Program-made: the position numbers and the translations under genes
Shown here: piece after piece, positions 17,834 to 26,640 of the stretch
How the letters are laid out: each line of letters opens with the position of its first letter
Position numbering within the stretch: the first letter of the stretch is position 1
NCBI GenBank assembly: GCA_944320355.1
Contig: CALUHC010000016.1
Coordinates: 1 to 64,000, forward strand
DNA from: an uncultured Prevotella sp.
GTDB taxonomy: Bacteria > Bacteroidota > Bacteroidia > Bacteroidales > Bacteroidaceae
DNA length: 64,000 nucleotides
Direction of reading: 5' to 3'
Notes under the pieces: model-generated
Database searches by the model: none
What the model saw: the letters and a program-made list of their open reading frames with translations, nothing else
What the model was told of the DNA's origin: nothing

Positions 17834-18058
17834 CGGCGAACAATAGGAGGGACTGAAGATGACTGCAAAATCTTATGGCAAAGCTATCCGGCGCGGTGCG
17901 GCCACGCCCGCACGGCCTTAACCAACTGTTTGGCGCACACAACAAACGTACCCAAAGGGCGGGCAGGGCGGCAGACTGCCGCAGACCGGTTTCCCGGCAT
18001 ATCATTAAGGCGGGGATAATCAAATCACCAAATAACAACCTAATAAAACAAAAGGACT

Positions 18059-19003
18059 ATGAAAAAAAGCAAGTTCAAAATGCAAGCAAGAGCAGGAGGC
18101 AGGCGCTCAGGCGGCGCACTCGCCTGTGCCGCCGCCCTGATGCTCCTCGCCTCGGTAGTGTGTGGCGGATGCTCAGACGACGAGCCGGCGCCCGCCGAAC
18201 CGCCCGGAGAACCCCACATGAAGCTCAACGTGAAAGACAGCCTGGCCATGGTGAAACTCTACAAGACCATAGGCCCGTGGGTGCGTGGCGGCTGGGACCT
18301 CACAGACTACACCACGTGGCTCGGCGTAGGCACGGCTTTCGACCTCGACACACAGGAGCTGCGCATCGTGGAGTTCAACGTAATAAACGGTGAATTTCAC
18401 GACACCATTCCCAATGAGATAGGAGATCTCACCGAGCTGCGTGTGCTCATAATGTCCGGGGGAGTGCTCCAAGGCCCGATACCCGAGGCCATCGGCAACC
18501 TGAAGAACCTTGAATATATGAGCATCGGCCAGAACAAGCTCAGCGGAGAGATACCATCGAGCATCGGCAAACTGAAAAAGCTGAAACGTCTCGAAATCAA
18601 GTTTTGCGACATTTCCGGCCAAATCCCCGAGAGCATCGGCGATATAGACAGCCTCGAATACCTGAACATCAGCTTCACCAATGTGAGCGGAGAGATTCCA
18701 AAAAGCCTCTCCAAGTTGAAGAAGTGCGGTGCAATGTGGCTCGACAACAATAAGTTGTCCGGCACATTCCCCGTTGAAGCAGCGTCGCCAAATGTAAGAA
18801 TGAACTGTCAAGACAACAATATCGAAGAGCTTCCTGTGGAAATTTGGAGTGATGACGACCCAAGGATGGTTCCCGACTTACAGGGCAATCGAGTCACTAC
18901 AAAAATCCCAAAGTGGGTTACTGAGCAGAAGAAATGGGAACAATATAAATATTGCATAGAACAACAACAGAAAGGATATGGCTATGTCATCGAAGAAAAT
19001 TAA
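18059..19003 (+). CDS. Leucine-rich-repeat lipoprotein, plant-specific repeat type
   Basis: A 314-residue predicted lipoprotein. After a basic N-terminus comes a hydrophobic stretch ending VVCGGCSDDEP (Cys at about residue 40 as the lipid site). About six repeats of 23-24 residues (about 110-260) follow the plant-type pattern LxGxIPxxIGxLxxLxxLxI, for example LSGEIPSSIGKLKKLKRLEI. An Asp/Trp-containing cap precedes them (GPWVRGGWDLTDYTTWLGV). It is probably surface or periplasmic and protein- or glycan-binding. It sits between two pectin-degrading genes and within 290-bp direct repeats. Confidence 0.8.
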   Translation: MKKSKFKMQARAGGRRSGGALACAAALMLLASVVCGGCSDDEPAPAEPPGEPHMKLNVKDSLAMVKLYKTIGPWVRGGWDLTDYTTWLGVGTAFDLDTQELRIVEFNVINGEFHDTIPNEIGDLTELRVLIMSGGVLQGPIPEAIGNLKNLEYMSIGQNKLSGEIPSSIGKLKKLKRLEIKFCDISGQIPESIGDIDSLEYLNISFTNVSGEIPKSLSKLKKCGAMWLDNNKLSGTFPVEAASPNVRMNCQDNNIEELPVEIWSDDDPRMVPDLQGNRVTTKIPKWVTEQKKWEQYKYCIEQQQKGYGYVIEEN

Positions 19004-19194
19004 CGCCTTAAACGGTATCATTGTGGCAGCAGGAATCATCGTGCTGTCAATGTTCAGTGCTTGCCTCCTGCAAAATCTGCCGTGAGATATTCACCGGGAG
19101 GCAGACAGCCACTTTGCTGATTGCAGGCAATTCCACATTGCGCCAGCCTGCATCACATTTGAGTGAACAACAAAGCGCAACCACAATCCCCGGT

Positions 19195-19380
19195 TCGGGC
19201 TTGCGGCTGCGTTTTTGTTTTGGGTGCTTTCCATAACATTCCAAATGTTTCTGCCTTGTTGGCGGCGTCTTGTCTTTTACTTTGTCTCTACGCAGCCGGC
19301 TACATATTCTACAAGGTTGGTTGCCATTTTGCGCTACAATATGATGAAATCGCTTAGGAACTAATGCACAATTTTGATTT
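19195..19380 (+). mobile_element. MITE-like element, diverged copy 3
   Basis: It matches copy 1 in order and orientation (GTGCTTTCC...CTTGTTGGCGGCGTCTTGTC...TTTGTCTCTACGCAGCCGGCTAC...GATGAAATCGCTTAGGAACTAATG), but with many substitutions, and its terminal repeats are eroded. The leader of array element 3 abuts its right end. Confidence 0.5.
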
Positions 19381-19595
19381 AACACAAATATGTTAAAAAC
19401 GGCGATATGGCGCAAGTCGTATAAGACTCTGGTTGTCAACGAGTTGCGAAACGTGGCGTTTTGGAGCGCGAAACGGCGCGTTTTGCAAGGCGATATGTGC
19501 CGTTTTGCACGATGAAACGTGGCGTTTCGCAACGCAAAACGGCACAGGCCGGAAACCAAGATAATGGTGGCCGTTTTTAGTTGCATATTTGCAAG
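19378..19595 (+). repeat. Composite 22-bp array element 3
   Basis: The leader is TTTAACACAAATATGTTAA, then CTGGTTGTCAACGAGTTGCG. Five units start at 19446, 19468, 19490, 19512 and 19534, and the end is TTAGTTGCATATTTGCAAG. It is almost the same as element 2 from the array onward. It lies between the convergent ends of the LRR and GH28-GH105 genes. Confidence 0.75.
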
Positions 19596-19718
19596 CAAGG
19601 CAACCGTGCAGGTGCCTGCTCCCATCCAGGCCGCACCGCCTGCCCGGAAGTAGTCGGCGCACACGCCTGAGCCGCGCCCGGACGGTGGAAACAATGCACG
19701 GAACCGCTTTCTTAGGTA
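19429..19718 (+). repeat. Long direct repeat flanking the LRR gene, right copy
   Basis: Right copy of the block described at 17472-17760, differing at scattered positions (about 92-95% identity by eye). Confidence 0.8.
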
Positions 19719-19763
19719 TTGCGAAAAAATACAGGGTTGGCAGCTTGCGGACATTCTGCTTGC

Positions 19764-19807
19764 GCAAAAAAATAGGGCAAAGGCCGCAGAATGGTCTTTG
19801 CCCTATT
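19764..19807 (-). terminator. Terminator of the GH28-GH105 gene
   Basis: AATAGGGCAAAG (19771-19782) pairs with CTTTGCCCTATT (19796-19807). On the minus strand the stem is followed by a run of T, 15 bases after the stop codon. Confidence 0.85.
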
Positions 19808-19821
19808 GCATATCGTGGTGC

Positions 19822-22800
19822 TTACTGCATTCTCTGCAGTCCTTCCCAGCGCACGTTCCACTTGCCGTCCTTGGGGAATCCGGGGTTGCTCGGCTCGGCG
19901 CAGCCGTCCCATCCGGCGCACATCATGGCCACGGCGGCGAGCAGCGAGCCGTTGCCGGGCATATAGAGGCGCAACCGCTTGGGCTCCTGGAAGTTGTGCC
20001 CGCTCACAAGGTAGGTGTTCTTGCCTTTGTCTATGAGCAGGGCTTCGAGCGCTGTCTCCGGGCGGCCGAGGCGTGCGGCGGTCATGGCTATCATGCCGTA
20101 GTCCCATCCCCAGGTGGTGGGCCAGTTCCAGTTCTGCATCACCCAGTCGAGCGTCTTGGCCATCATCGCCTTGTCATACAGGGCGGGATAGTGGGGCAGA
20201 AGGCCGCAGGCGCCGAGCACGGCGGGGTGGTCGGAGCGCGACTTCAGGGCGAAGTCTTCGGCCGAGATTTGCTTGCGGCCGGCCTGCTCGGCGGCCACGA
20301 ATGGGTCGAAGGCGGCCGTCTTGGCGTTCGAGTCGAACTCGGCCAGCGGCACTCCCGCCGCATATATGTCGCCGTTTGCGGCCAGCGGGGCCATGCGGCC
20401 TATGATGTCATCCCACTCGGCGTTGCGTTCCACCCCCCGGCGCTCGCGCCACTGCTGCGCCACGCTGAGCCCGTAGACCCAGTAGGCCTGTTCGAAGGGG
20501 TGATAGTAAGAGAAGTCTTTCGACATGGATTCCTGCATGGCGGTCTGTCCGAATAGCTTTATCTCGCCGCCGTCGGGGGCGCAGGCCTTGGCCCAGTCGG
20601 CCATGAACTCGGCCGTTGCGTCCACCTGCGTGGCGTATTTGTCGAGAGTTGCCTTGGTGGGATTGGCGCGGTACATCTCCTCGGCGAGGTAAATGTAGTG
20701 CGGTTGCTGCCAGATGAGGAACGAGCCGGTGTTGGACGGCGCCTCGCCGGCCTGCGGGTCGGTCATCTTCATCCAGCGCGCGCCCTTGAATCCCTGCCGC
20801 TCTGCTATCTTCAGTGCCACGGGATAGGCCACCTCGTTGTACCAGTCGAGCATGGGGGCGATGGCCTTCGGGCGGTTCCAGAGGGCGAAGTGGGCGGCGT
20901 GCCACCACGTCATCTCCAAGTGGGGGCGGCCAAACCACGAGTTGTAAGTGAGGCCGGTCTCCTGTGGCGGGGTGGAGTTGGCGCAGTTCACCTGTGTGAG
21001 ATACTGCGAGAGAACCACGCGGCGCTCAAGCTCTTTGGCCCTCGGGTCGGTGCATTCGGAGAAGTCCGCCATCGCGCCGCCGTTCCAGAAGCGCGGCCAG
21101 CTCTTCATCACGGCCTTTATGGCCTGGTCGTATGAATATGACGTGCTGCGCTTCTTGGGTATGCCGGTGGAGTATTCGGCGCAGAAAGTGAGCACGTCGT
21201 CGGTGGTGGAGAGGGTGAAATGGTGGGGCGAGGTCTCCTTGAGCGTGGCGTTGCCCTCCCATTCCAGGCTTACATAATACTTGGTTTCGTCAATCGTGCG
21301 CTCTATCGTTGCGCTGTGGTCGCCGGTGGAGATGATGGCCGAGCGGTGCAGCCCGGGCTTCGACCAGTCGGCTGCCGCGTCGGCGTGCTTGCCGGTGGGG
21401 TAGGCAAAGCTGAATGTCACGGTGGCCCTTCCGTCCTTGAGCAGTGCGCTCTTGATGCGGGAGAAGACGGCGTCGCGGTCTTGGTAGCACGATGTGGACA
21501 CCTCGACGGCGGTGCTGTCGGCGGTGAACCGCGAGTTCACTGTGCCGTCCCAGAGGGCCAGCTCCTGCCGTATGCCGCTCAGCCCGGCCAGTTCTATCTT
21601 GCGTCCGGCCTTGTCTTTCAGCTCCAGGCCTATGATGCCGAGGTTCAGCCGGTGCGGGTTCACGCGGAAATATTCAGTGGCCTGCTGGTTGCGTCCGCCC
21701 TTCTTGTACTCCACGGCATACACTTCCTCGTGGCCGTGGCCCAGGTCGAAGGCTCTCTCCGTCTCGCTGCGGGTCACCCCCTCGGTGTTCTTGAACGAGT
21801 GCCAGCCCCAGTCTGACATCGTGGTGAGCGGCACTCCGCCCTCGTAGAAGTCGGGATAGCTCTGCAGTCCGGTCACGTCAACCGTTGCGGCTATGTGCCC
21901 GTTGCCCACAGTCAGCGACGCCAATGAGTCGGGCCGGGTCACAATCGGGTTGTTGCGCGTCACCACAGCTTGGCGGTCTATGGGCGTTGTGGCGTTGTCG
22001 GTGTTGTATCCCAGCGCCTCCATCTCAAGCGAAGCCCAGATGAACGGGCCTACTCCCTTGGCGTCGTTGTCGCGCACAGGCTCGGAGAGATAGTACTTGT
22101 AAGAGCCGTCGCGGCGCAGGTTGGGCTTCTTTACGTACTTGGCTATGGTGGGGCTTGTGCCCGGGCCGAGGCCGGCCACGGAGCAACAGTTGGTCAGCGA
22201 GATGGTGCTGTCGGCGTTTATCTTTATGAAGTTGTTGATGATTCCGCGGTAAGCGCGTATTCCCGCGTCGCGGTACTTGGCGCCGAGCCAGCCTTTGCGA
22301 TATGCCTTGAGCAGCGAGTAGGCGAACATTGTGGAACAGGTCGATTCGAGATAGTTGCCCTCTCGCTCCGGGCTGTCCATCACCTGATACCACACTCCGG
22401 TCTTCTTGTCCTGCCATTTCATCACGGCGTCGAGGTCCTTGCGGAGGAGTTCTATCACCTCTCCGCGGCGCGGGTAGTCCTCGGGCAGCACGTCGAGCAG
22501 CTCGATGAGTGCCATGGTGTACCATCCCTGGGCGCGTCCCCAGCAGTGTTGTGACAGTCCTGTGGTCTTGTCGGCCCAGAACATTTCGCGCGTTTCGTCC
22601 CATGCGTGGCGGTTGAGGCCTGTTTTCGGGTCGAGCGTCCGGTCATAAGTCTTCTTCACTTGGTCCACCGCGTCGTCGTAAATCTGCTGCGCTTTCTTGT
22701 CGCTGAGCAGCATCTTGGCCGTCAGGGCGTGGAAAGGCAGGCCCATGAAGATGCCGTCGAGCCACACCTGATAGGCGTATATGGCCTTGTGCCAGTACAC

Positions 22801-24561
22801 GCCCTCGTTGGTGCGGGGCTGGTCTTCCATCTGCTTCATGAGCGTCTTGATGGCCTTCAGGTTCTTTTTCTCGGGATAGAGCTCGTACATCCGCGCCACG
22901 AAATGGCCCGTGCGGATGTTGTCGAGGTTGTAGTCCTTGAGCTTGTAGCCGCGGATCTCGCCCTTGTCGTTTATCATCGTGTCGGTGTAGAGGCGGCAGT
23001 AGTCCTTTATTTCCTTGCCTCCGTACTTCAGGTATGTGTCGAGCATGGCCTCAAGCTCAATGCCCATGACGTAGCTCCACTTGGGTTTCTTCGAGAAGTC
23101 GAGCAGGTATGACTGCGGCACGCGCTTCATCTCGGATGCCGTCATCCACTGGCTGTAGTTCTTGTAGGGCTTCTGTTGCAGCACGAGGCCGCCGTTTATG
23201 TATAGGTTGTCGAAGTTGATGTTGCGCGTGAGGCCCTTTATCGAGTTGCCTTCTGCCACTCCGTTGAACTTGCAGTCCTTCACATTGATGTCATAAACGT
23301 TCACGCACGTGTCCAGCGCGATGATTTGCACGCCGTATTTGCTCTTCTGGCAGGTTATGTTCTCCAGGTTCACGTTGCGCACTGTGGGCAGGTAGCCGCG
23401 GCAGCATATCTCGTTGTGCTCGTAGTCGAGGTTTATCTTGAGCACCGACTCGCCGCACTGGCCCACCTCGATGTTGCGTGCGTAGATGTTCTCCACCACG
23501 CCTCCGCGGCACGTGTTGGTCTTGATGCGGATGACGCGGTCGAGGTTCGGGCTGTCCATCTTGTTGTTCTCGGCGAACACGTTGCGGCATCCGCCCGAAA
23601 TCTCGCTGCCTATCACCACTCCGCCGTGGCCGTTCTGCATCTCGCAGTTGCGCACTATGATGTTCTGGCTGGGGCGGTTCCACAGGCGGCCGTCGTTGTT
23701 GCGGCCGCTCTTTATTGCTATGCAGTCGTCGCCGGTGTTGAAGAAGCAGTTCTCTATCAGCACGCCGTCGCACGACTCGGGGTCGCATCCGTCGCCGTTG
23801 GGGCCGTCGTTGTTTATGTGGACACCGCGCACCGTGATGTTCTTGGACAGCAAGGGGTGAATCACCCAGAACGGAGAGCGCAGCAGTGTGACGTTCTCTA
23901 TGAGGATGCCGTCGCACTGGTTGAAGTTTATCAGTTGCGGGCGCAGGCCGTCTTCAGGGCCGAAGCGGCGCTCGTTCATGTCCACGCCGTCTTCCGCCAT
24001 CTTCAATAGGCGGGCGCGACTGCCGTTGCGCTGGCTTATCGTTCCCTCGGTCCAGCCGTACTTGGCCGCCCCGCACCACTTCCACCACGTCTCGTTCGTG
24101 CCGCCGCCGTCGATTGTTCCTTCGCCGGTTATGGCCACGTCGGTCTGCTTGTAGGCATAGATGCAGGGCGAGAGGTTCCAGCAGTCCAGGCCCTCCCAGC
24201 GCGTGGGCACGATGGGATAAAGCTCGGGCTTGAAGGCGAAGAGCAGTGTCGCGCCTTTTTCAACGACGAGGTTCACGTGGCTCTTCAGCGTTATCGCGCC
24301 GGTGTTGAACGTTCCGGCGGGTACGACCACCTTTCCGCCACCAGCCTTGGCACACGCCTCTATAGCTTTGTTGATGGCCTTCTGGTTGGCCTCCGGCGTT
24401 GCGTCAGGGCTTGCGCCATACTTGGTTATCATAAACTCGCGGTCGGCAAACTTGGGTTGCCTGATGCTTTGCTCTATCTGCTTGTACTGTGTCTCCCATC
24501 CGTCGGCCATGATGGCTGTCGGCATGAGCAGGCAAAGGAGCAATAGGTTCAAGTACTTCAT
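19822..24561 (-). CDS. Multidomain pectinase: GH28 + GH105 + C-terminal six-hairpin-like domain
   Basis: A 1579-residue exported protein with signal peptide MKYLNLLLLCLLMPTAIMA. Residues about 35-460 are a GH28 polygalacturonase-type beta-helix (NTGDDCIAIKSG, GHGGVVIGSE and RIKT carry the catalytic Asp/His/Arg-Lys set). Residues about 470-845 are a GH105 unsaturated galacturonyl hydrolase (WLDGIFMG with catalytic Asp; WGRAQGWY). Residues about 860-1579 are a further (alpha/alpha)-barrel-like region (LEMTWWHAAHFALWNR; MQNWNWPTTWGWDYGMIAMTAARLG) resembling six-hairpin glycosidases, not placed in a family here. No T9SS tail is seen, so it is probably periplasmic. Confidence 0.88.
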   Translation of the reverse strand: MKYLNLLLLCLLMPTAIMADGWETQYKQIEQSIRQPKFADREFMITKYGASPDATPEANQKAINKAIEACAKAGGGKVVVPAGTFNTGAITLKSHVNLVVEKGATLLFAFKPELYPIVPTRWEGLDCWNLSPCIYAYKQTDVAITGEGTIDGGGTNETWWKWCGAAKYGWTEGTISQRNGSRARLLKMAEDGVDMNERRFGPEDGLRPQLINFNQCDGILIENVTLLRSPFWVIHPLLSKNITVRGVHINNDGPNGDGCDPESCDGVLIENCFFNTGDDCIAIKSGRNNDGRLWNRPSQNIIVRNCEMQNGHGGVVIGSEISGGCRNVFAENNKMDSPNLDRVIRIKTNTCRGGVVENIYARNIEVGQCGESVLKINLDYEHNEICCRGYLPTVRNVNLENITCQKSKYGVQIIALDTCVNVYDINVKDCKFNGVAEGNSIKGLTRNINFDNLYINGGLVLQQKPYKNYSQWMTASEMKRVPQSYLLDFSKKPKWSYVMGIELEAMLDTYLKYGGKEIKDYCRLYTDTMINDKGEIRGYKLKDYNLDNIRTGHFVARMYELYPEKKNLKAIKTLMKQMEDQPRTNEGVYWHKAIYAYQVWLDGIFMGLPFHALTAKMLLSDKKAQQIYDDAVDQVKKTYDRTLDPKTGLNRHAWDETREMFWADKTTGLSQHCWGRAQGWYTMALIELLDVLPEDYPRRGEVIELLRKDLDAVMKWQDKKTGVWYQVMDSPEREGNYLESTCSTMFAYSLLKAYRKGWLGAKYRDAGIRAYRGIINNFIKINADSTISLTNCCSVAGLGPGTSPTIAKYVKKPNLRRDGSYKYYLSEPVRDNDAKGVGPFIWASLEMEALGYNTDNATTPIDRQAVVTRNNPIVTRPDSLASLTVGNGHIAATVDVTGLQSYPDFYEGGVPLTTMSDWGWHSFKNTEGVTRSETERAFDLGHGHEEVYAVEYKKGGRNQQATEYFRVNPHRLNLGIIGLELKDKAGRKIELAGLSGIRQELALWDGTVNSRFTADSTAVEVSTSCYQDRDAVFSRIKSALLKDGRATVTFSFAYPTGKHADAAADWSKPGLHRSAIISTGDHSATIERTIDETKYYVSLEWEGNATLKETSPHHFTLSTTDDVLTFCAEYSTGIPKKRSTSYSYDQAIKAVMKSWPRFWNGGAMADFSECTDPRAKELERRVVLSQYLTQVNCANSTPPQETGLTYNSWFGRPHLEMTWWHAAHFALWNRPKAIAPMLDWYNEVAYPVALKIAERQGFKGARWMKMTDPQAGEAPSNTGSFLIWQQPHYIYLAEEMYRANPTKATLDKYATQVDATAEFMADWAKACAPDGGEIKLFGQTAMQESMSKDFSYYHPFEQAYWVYGLSVAQQWRERRGVERNAEWDDIIGRMAPLAANGDIYAAGVPLAEFDSNAKTAAFDPFVAAEQAGRKQISAEDFALKSRSDHPAVLGACGLLPHYPALYDKAMMAKTLDWVMQNWNWPTTWGWDYGMIAMTAARLGRPETALEALLIDKGKNTYLVSGHNFQEPKRLRLYMPGNGSLLAAVAMMCAGWDGCAEPSNPGFPKDGKWNVRWEGLQRMQ

Positions 24562-24933
24562 AATGTCTGTATGGTATGGTTTTTTGTTTGTCTCGTAGCT
24601 TTGACTTGGCTTTTTTCAGCCGGCGGCTCCTTGGGCTGTGCCCGAAGCCGCGGGTGGGAGTAAAATTTTAGCAGGCCTTATCTTCACAGACATGGCCTGC
24701 TCTCATACTATTAAACAATGAGGGAATGCTTTTTCAGCACTAAATTGGTAAATGTTTGATATTTATTTTGATATGGTAATTCTGCTTTGTCCGCAGCTGG
24801 CGGCAACCATTACATTTGTTCAGGCTGTCTGTTTGCGTTGCCCTTTCGCGTCACCGTGAGGCGTTGTCCGCTGCCGTCCGCATTTTGTGTCGGCGTTTGC
24901 CTGCCGGTTTCAGCGCGCGGCGTTTACTGTTTG

Positions 24934-24941
24934 CAAAGTTA
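24934..24941 (-). promoter_or_regulatory. -7 box upstream of the GH28-GH105 gene
   Basis: The minus strand reads TAACTTTG followed by C, the best -7 match in the intergenic region, 373 bases before the start codon. No -33 TTTG is present at the right spacing, which would fit activator dependence. Confidence 0.45.
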
Positions 24942-25035
24942 CTAAATGTTTTTCTTCGTTTCGGCAGCTGGCGATGTGTTTTGTTAGGACTATCGGCCCG
25001 AAACGGAGGATTATCGTTTTGCGCCCCTCCCTGCA

Positions 25036-25069
25036 GGTGGATTATCGTATAAAAAGACGATAATCCACC
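25036..25069. repeat. Perfect hairpin GGTGGATTATCGT
   Basis: The 13-bp arms 25036-25048 and 25057-25069 surround the loop ATAAAAAG. A further direct copy of GGATTATCGT lies at 25008-25017. This could be an operator or an RNA stem in the long GH28-GH105 leader region. Confidence 0.5.
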
Positions 25070-25136
25070 ATTACGGGACTGCTGATAAGGCGCGTGCAGG
25101 CCGGTCTCCGCGCGGCGGGGCGGGCAGGTCGGGGTT

Positions 25137-25338
25137 AAACCAAAACCGGTCATTGGCCCGCCGGATGCTCGTTTTTTGATTTTGTGTTCGGCTTCCCAAA
25201 CGCTTTCATCCTCTTGGCGGTATCTTGTTTGCCGCTTCGTCTCGGCGTAGCCCGCTTCGTCTTCGGCAAAGGCAACAGTCAATCTGCACGGCAATAGAAA
25301 GGAGTCGTTTGGGTTTCTAATGGCGATTTGGGTTAAAC
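25137..25338 (+). mobile_element. MITE-like element, copy 4
   Basis: The left end AACCAAAACCGGTCATTGG and right end TCTAATGGCGATTTGGGTT are diverged terminal repeats of the family. GGTTAAAC occurs at both edges and may be a target duplication. The core is aligned with copy 1 (TTGTTTGCCGCTTCGTCTCGGCGTAGCCCGCTTCGTC). Confidence 0.6.
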
Positions 25339-25576
25339 TATCAGGACGATAATAAAGGTTAATAATGTTAATTTCCGCATGATAACCCCCTCCGGGAATG
25401 GCGTTTTCGCGGGCTGGTTCGCCACTCGGCGCAAATATCGCCAAAACGAGCGTGCAATCGCAACTGCCTGTGAGTCATGTGTGTTATGGGGAATTAGGGA
25501 AAAATGTGCAATAATCCGGCCTGTAATATCTGTCGAAAAACCGCCAGAAACTTTGCTTTTTGCTCAAAATGAGGCA

Positions 25577-25747
25577 GCAATTCGTGCCGTATCGCACTCC
25601 AAAACGGCCTGTGTCGCGGTGTGAAACGGGTCGTTCCGCAATGCGGAGCGACCCGTTTTGCATCTTGAAGTGGAATTTTTGCCACGATATTCTGCATAAC
25701 GTTGTTTTTCGTTTCCTATTTTGCCGAAATCTTAAATGTTAAATCCG
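25577..25747 (-). repeat. 22-bp array element 4 with leader
   Basis: Units start at 25577, 25599, 25621 and 25643. Read on the minus strand, a leader precedes them (GGATTTAACATTTAAGATTTCGG, then CAAAATAGGAAACGAAAAAC) that closely matches the leader of array 9. Within the array, 25624-25638 pairs with 25644-25658 (15 bp, one G-U) to give a strong hairpin. Confidence 0.7.
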
Positions 25748-25807
25748 GGTATGTCATGAGTGTCCGAAGCGCTTCCGTCCTATTGTCGCGCAGACAGGCA
25801 AGCCGTC

Positions 25808-26584
25808 TTATTTGCCCAGCGCGTCGTATAGGCGGTCGAGGGCTTCGTCAGCGTTTGCACTCTCGTTGAGCAGGGTCACAAACTTGCTGCCTATGATAGC
25901 GCCTGCCGCGAGAGCCGTCGCGCTCTCGAATGTCTGGCGGTTTGATATGCCGAACCCTATCATCCTGGGGTTGCGCAGCCCCATGTCGGCTATGCGGCGG
26001 AAGTATTCCTGCTTGGCCTTGTCAAACTCTTTCTGCGCCCCGGTTGTGGCTGCCGACGACACCATGTATATGAATCCGTCGGTGTTCTGGTCTATTTGCC
26101 TGATGCGCTCGTCGCTCGTCTCGGGCGTGATGAGCATTATTATGCGCACGTTGTGGCGGTCGGCCACGGGCTTCACGTATTTCAGGTAGTCGTCGAAGGG
26201 CAGGTCTGGTATTATGGCTCCGCTCACACCGCACTCCGCGCAACTGCGGCAGAAATCCTCGATGCCGTATTGCAGTATGGGGTTCAGGTAGCCCATGAGC
26301 ACTGTCGGCATGGTGAGCCGGTCCTTTATCGTGCGCAGTTGGTCGAATATGCGGCGCAGTGTCATGCCGCCTCGGAGTGCCCGCGTGGCCGCGTCCTGTA
26401 TCACCGGGCCGTCGGCCATGGGGTCGCTGAAGGGTATTCCCACTTCCACCATGTCCACGCCGCGGCGTTGCAGGGTCATCAGTATGTCGGCGGTGCCGTC
26501 GGCTGTCGGGCATCCGGCACAGAAATATAGCGACAGCAGCTTCCTGTCGCCTCGGTTGCTGAATAGTTGGTCTATCTTGTTCAT
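25808..26584 (-). CDS. trpA: Tryptophan synthase alpha chain
   Basis: 258 residues, cleaving indole-3-glycerol phosphate to indole for TrpB. The family signature MVEVGIPFSDPMADGPVIQ carries the catalytic Glu. The C-terminal phosphate site is FGISNRQTFES...GAIIGSKFV. The start is set at 26584 (MNKIDQLFSNRG); the frame upstream is open only by chance. It is the last gene of the trp operon, 14 bases after trpF. Confidence 0.95.
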   Translation of the reverse strand: MNKIDQLFSNRGDRKLLSLYFCAGCPTADGTADILMTLQRRGVDMVEVGIPFSDPMADGPVIQDAATRALRGGMTLRRIFDQLRTIKDRLTMPTVLMGYLNPILQYGIEDFCRSCAECGVSGAIIPDLPFDDYLKYVKPVADRHNVRIIMLITPETSDERIRQIDQNTDGFIYMVSSAATTGAQKEFDKAKQEYFRRIADMGLRNPRMIGFGISNRQTFESATALAAGAIIGSKFVTLLNESANADEALDRLYDALGK

Positions 26585-26589
26585 AATGG

Positions 26590-26640
26590 TGATGGGTGTT
26601 AGTGGGAGGGTTGGGAGTTCTGGGAGGGATGAGAGAGCAG
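26590..26640 (-). repeat. 9-bp periodic repeat at the trpF-trpA junction
   Basis: On the plus strand the sequence steps in TGGGAGNNN-like units (TGGGAGGGT-TGGGAGTTC-TGGGAGGGA-TGAGAG). It overlaps the 3' end of trpF and supplies its Ser/His/Gln-rich tail. The same unit fills the trpB-trpE spacer. Confidence 0.6.

Larger units (their letters stand above)
24562..25807. other. 1.25-kb intergenic region between GH28-GH105 and trpA
   Basis: It contains a -7 box (24941-24934, minus), a hairpin at 25036-25069, a MITE copy (25137-25338), a block (25400-25465) shared with 403-470, and array 4 with its leader (25577-25747). I see no credible gene. If the -7 box is used, the GH28-GH105 message has an unusually long leader (about 365 bases). 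Confidence 0.6.

Noticed and set aside
24562..24930. Riboswitch in the long GH28-GH105 leader
   Set aside because: I could not recognise any known aptamer core; only the separate hairpin at 25036 is clear.
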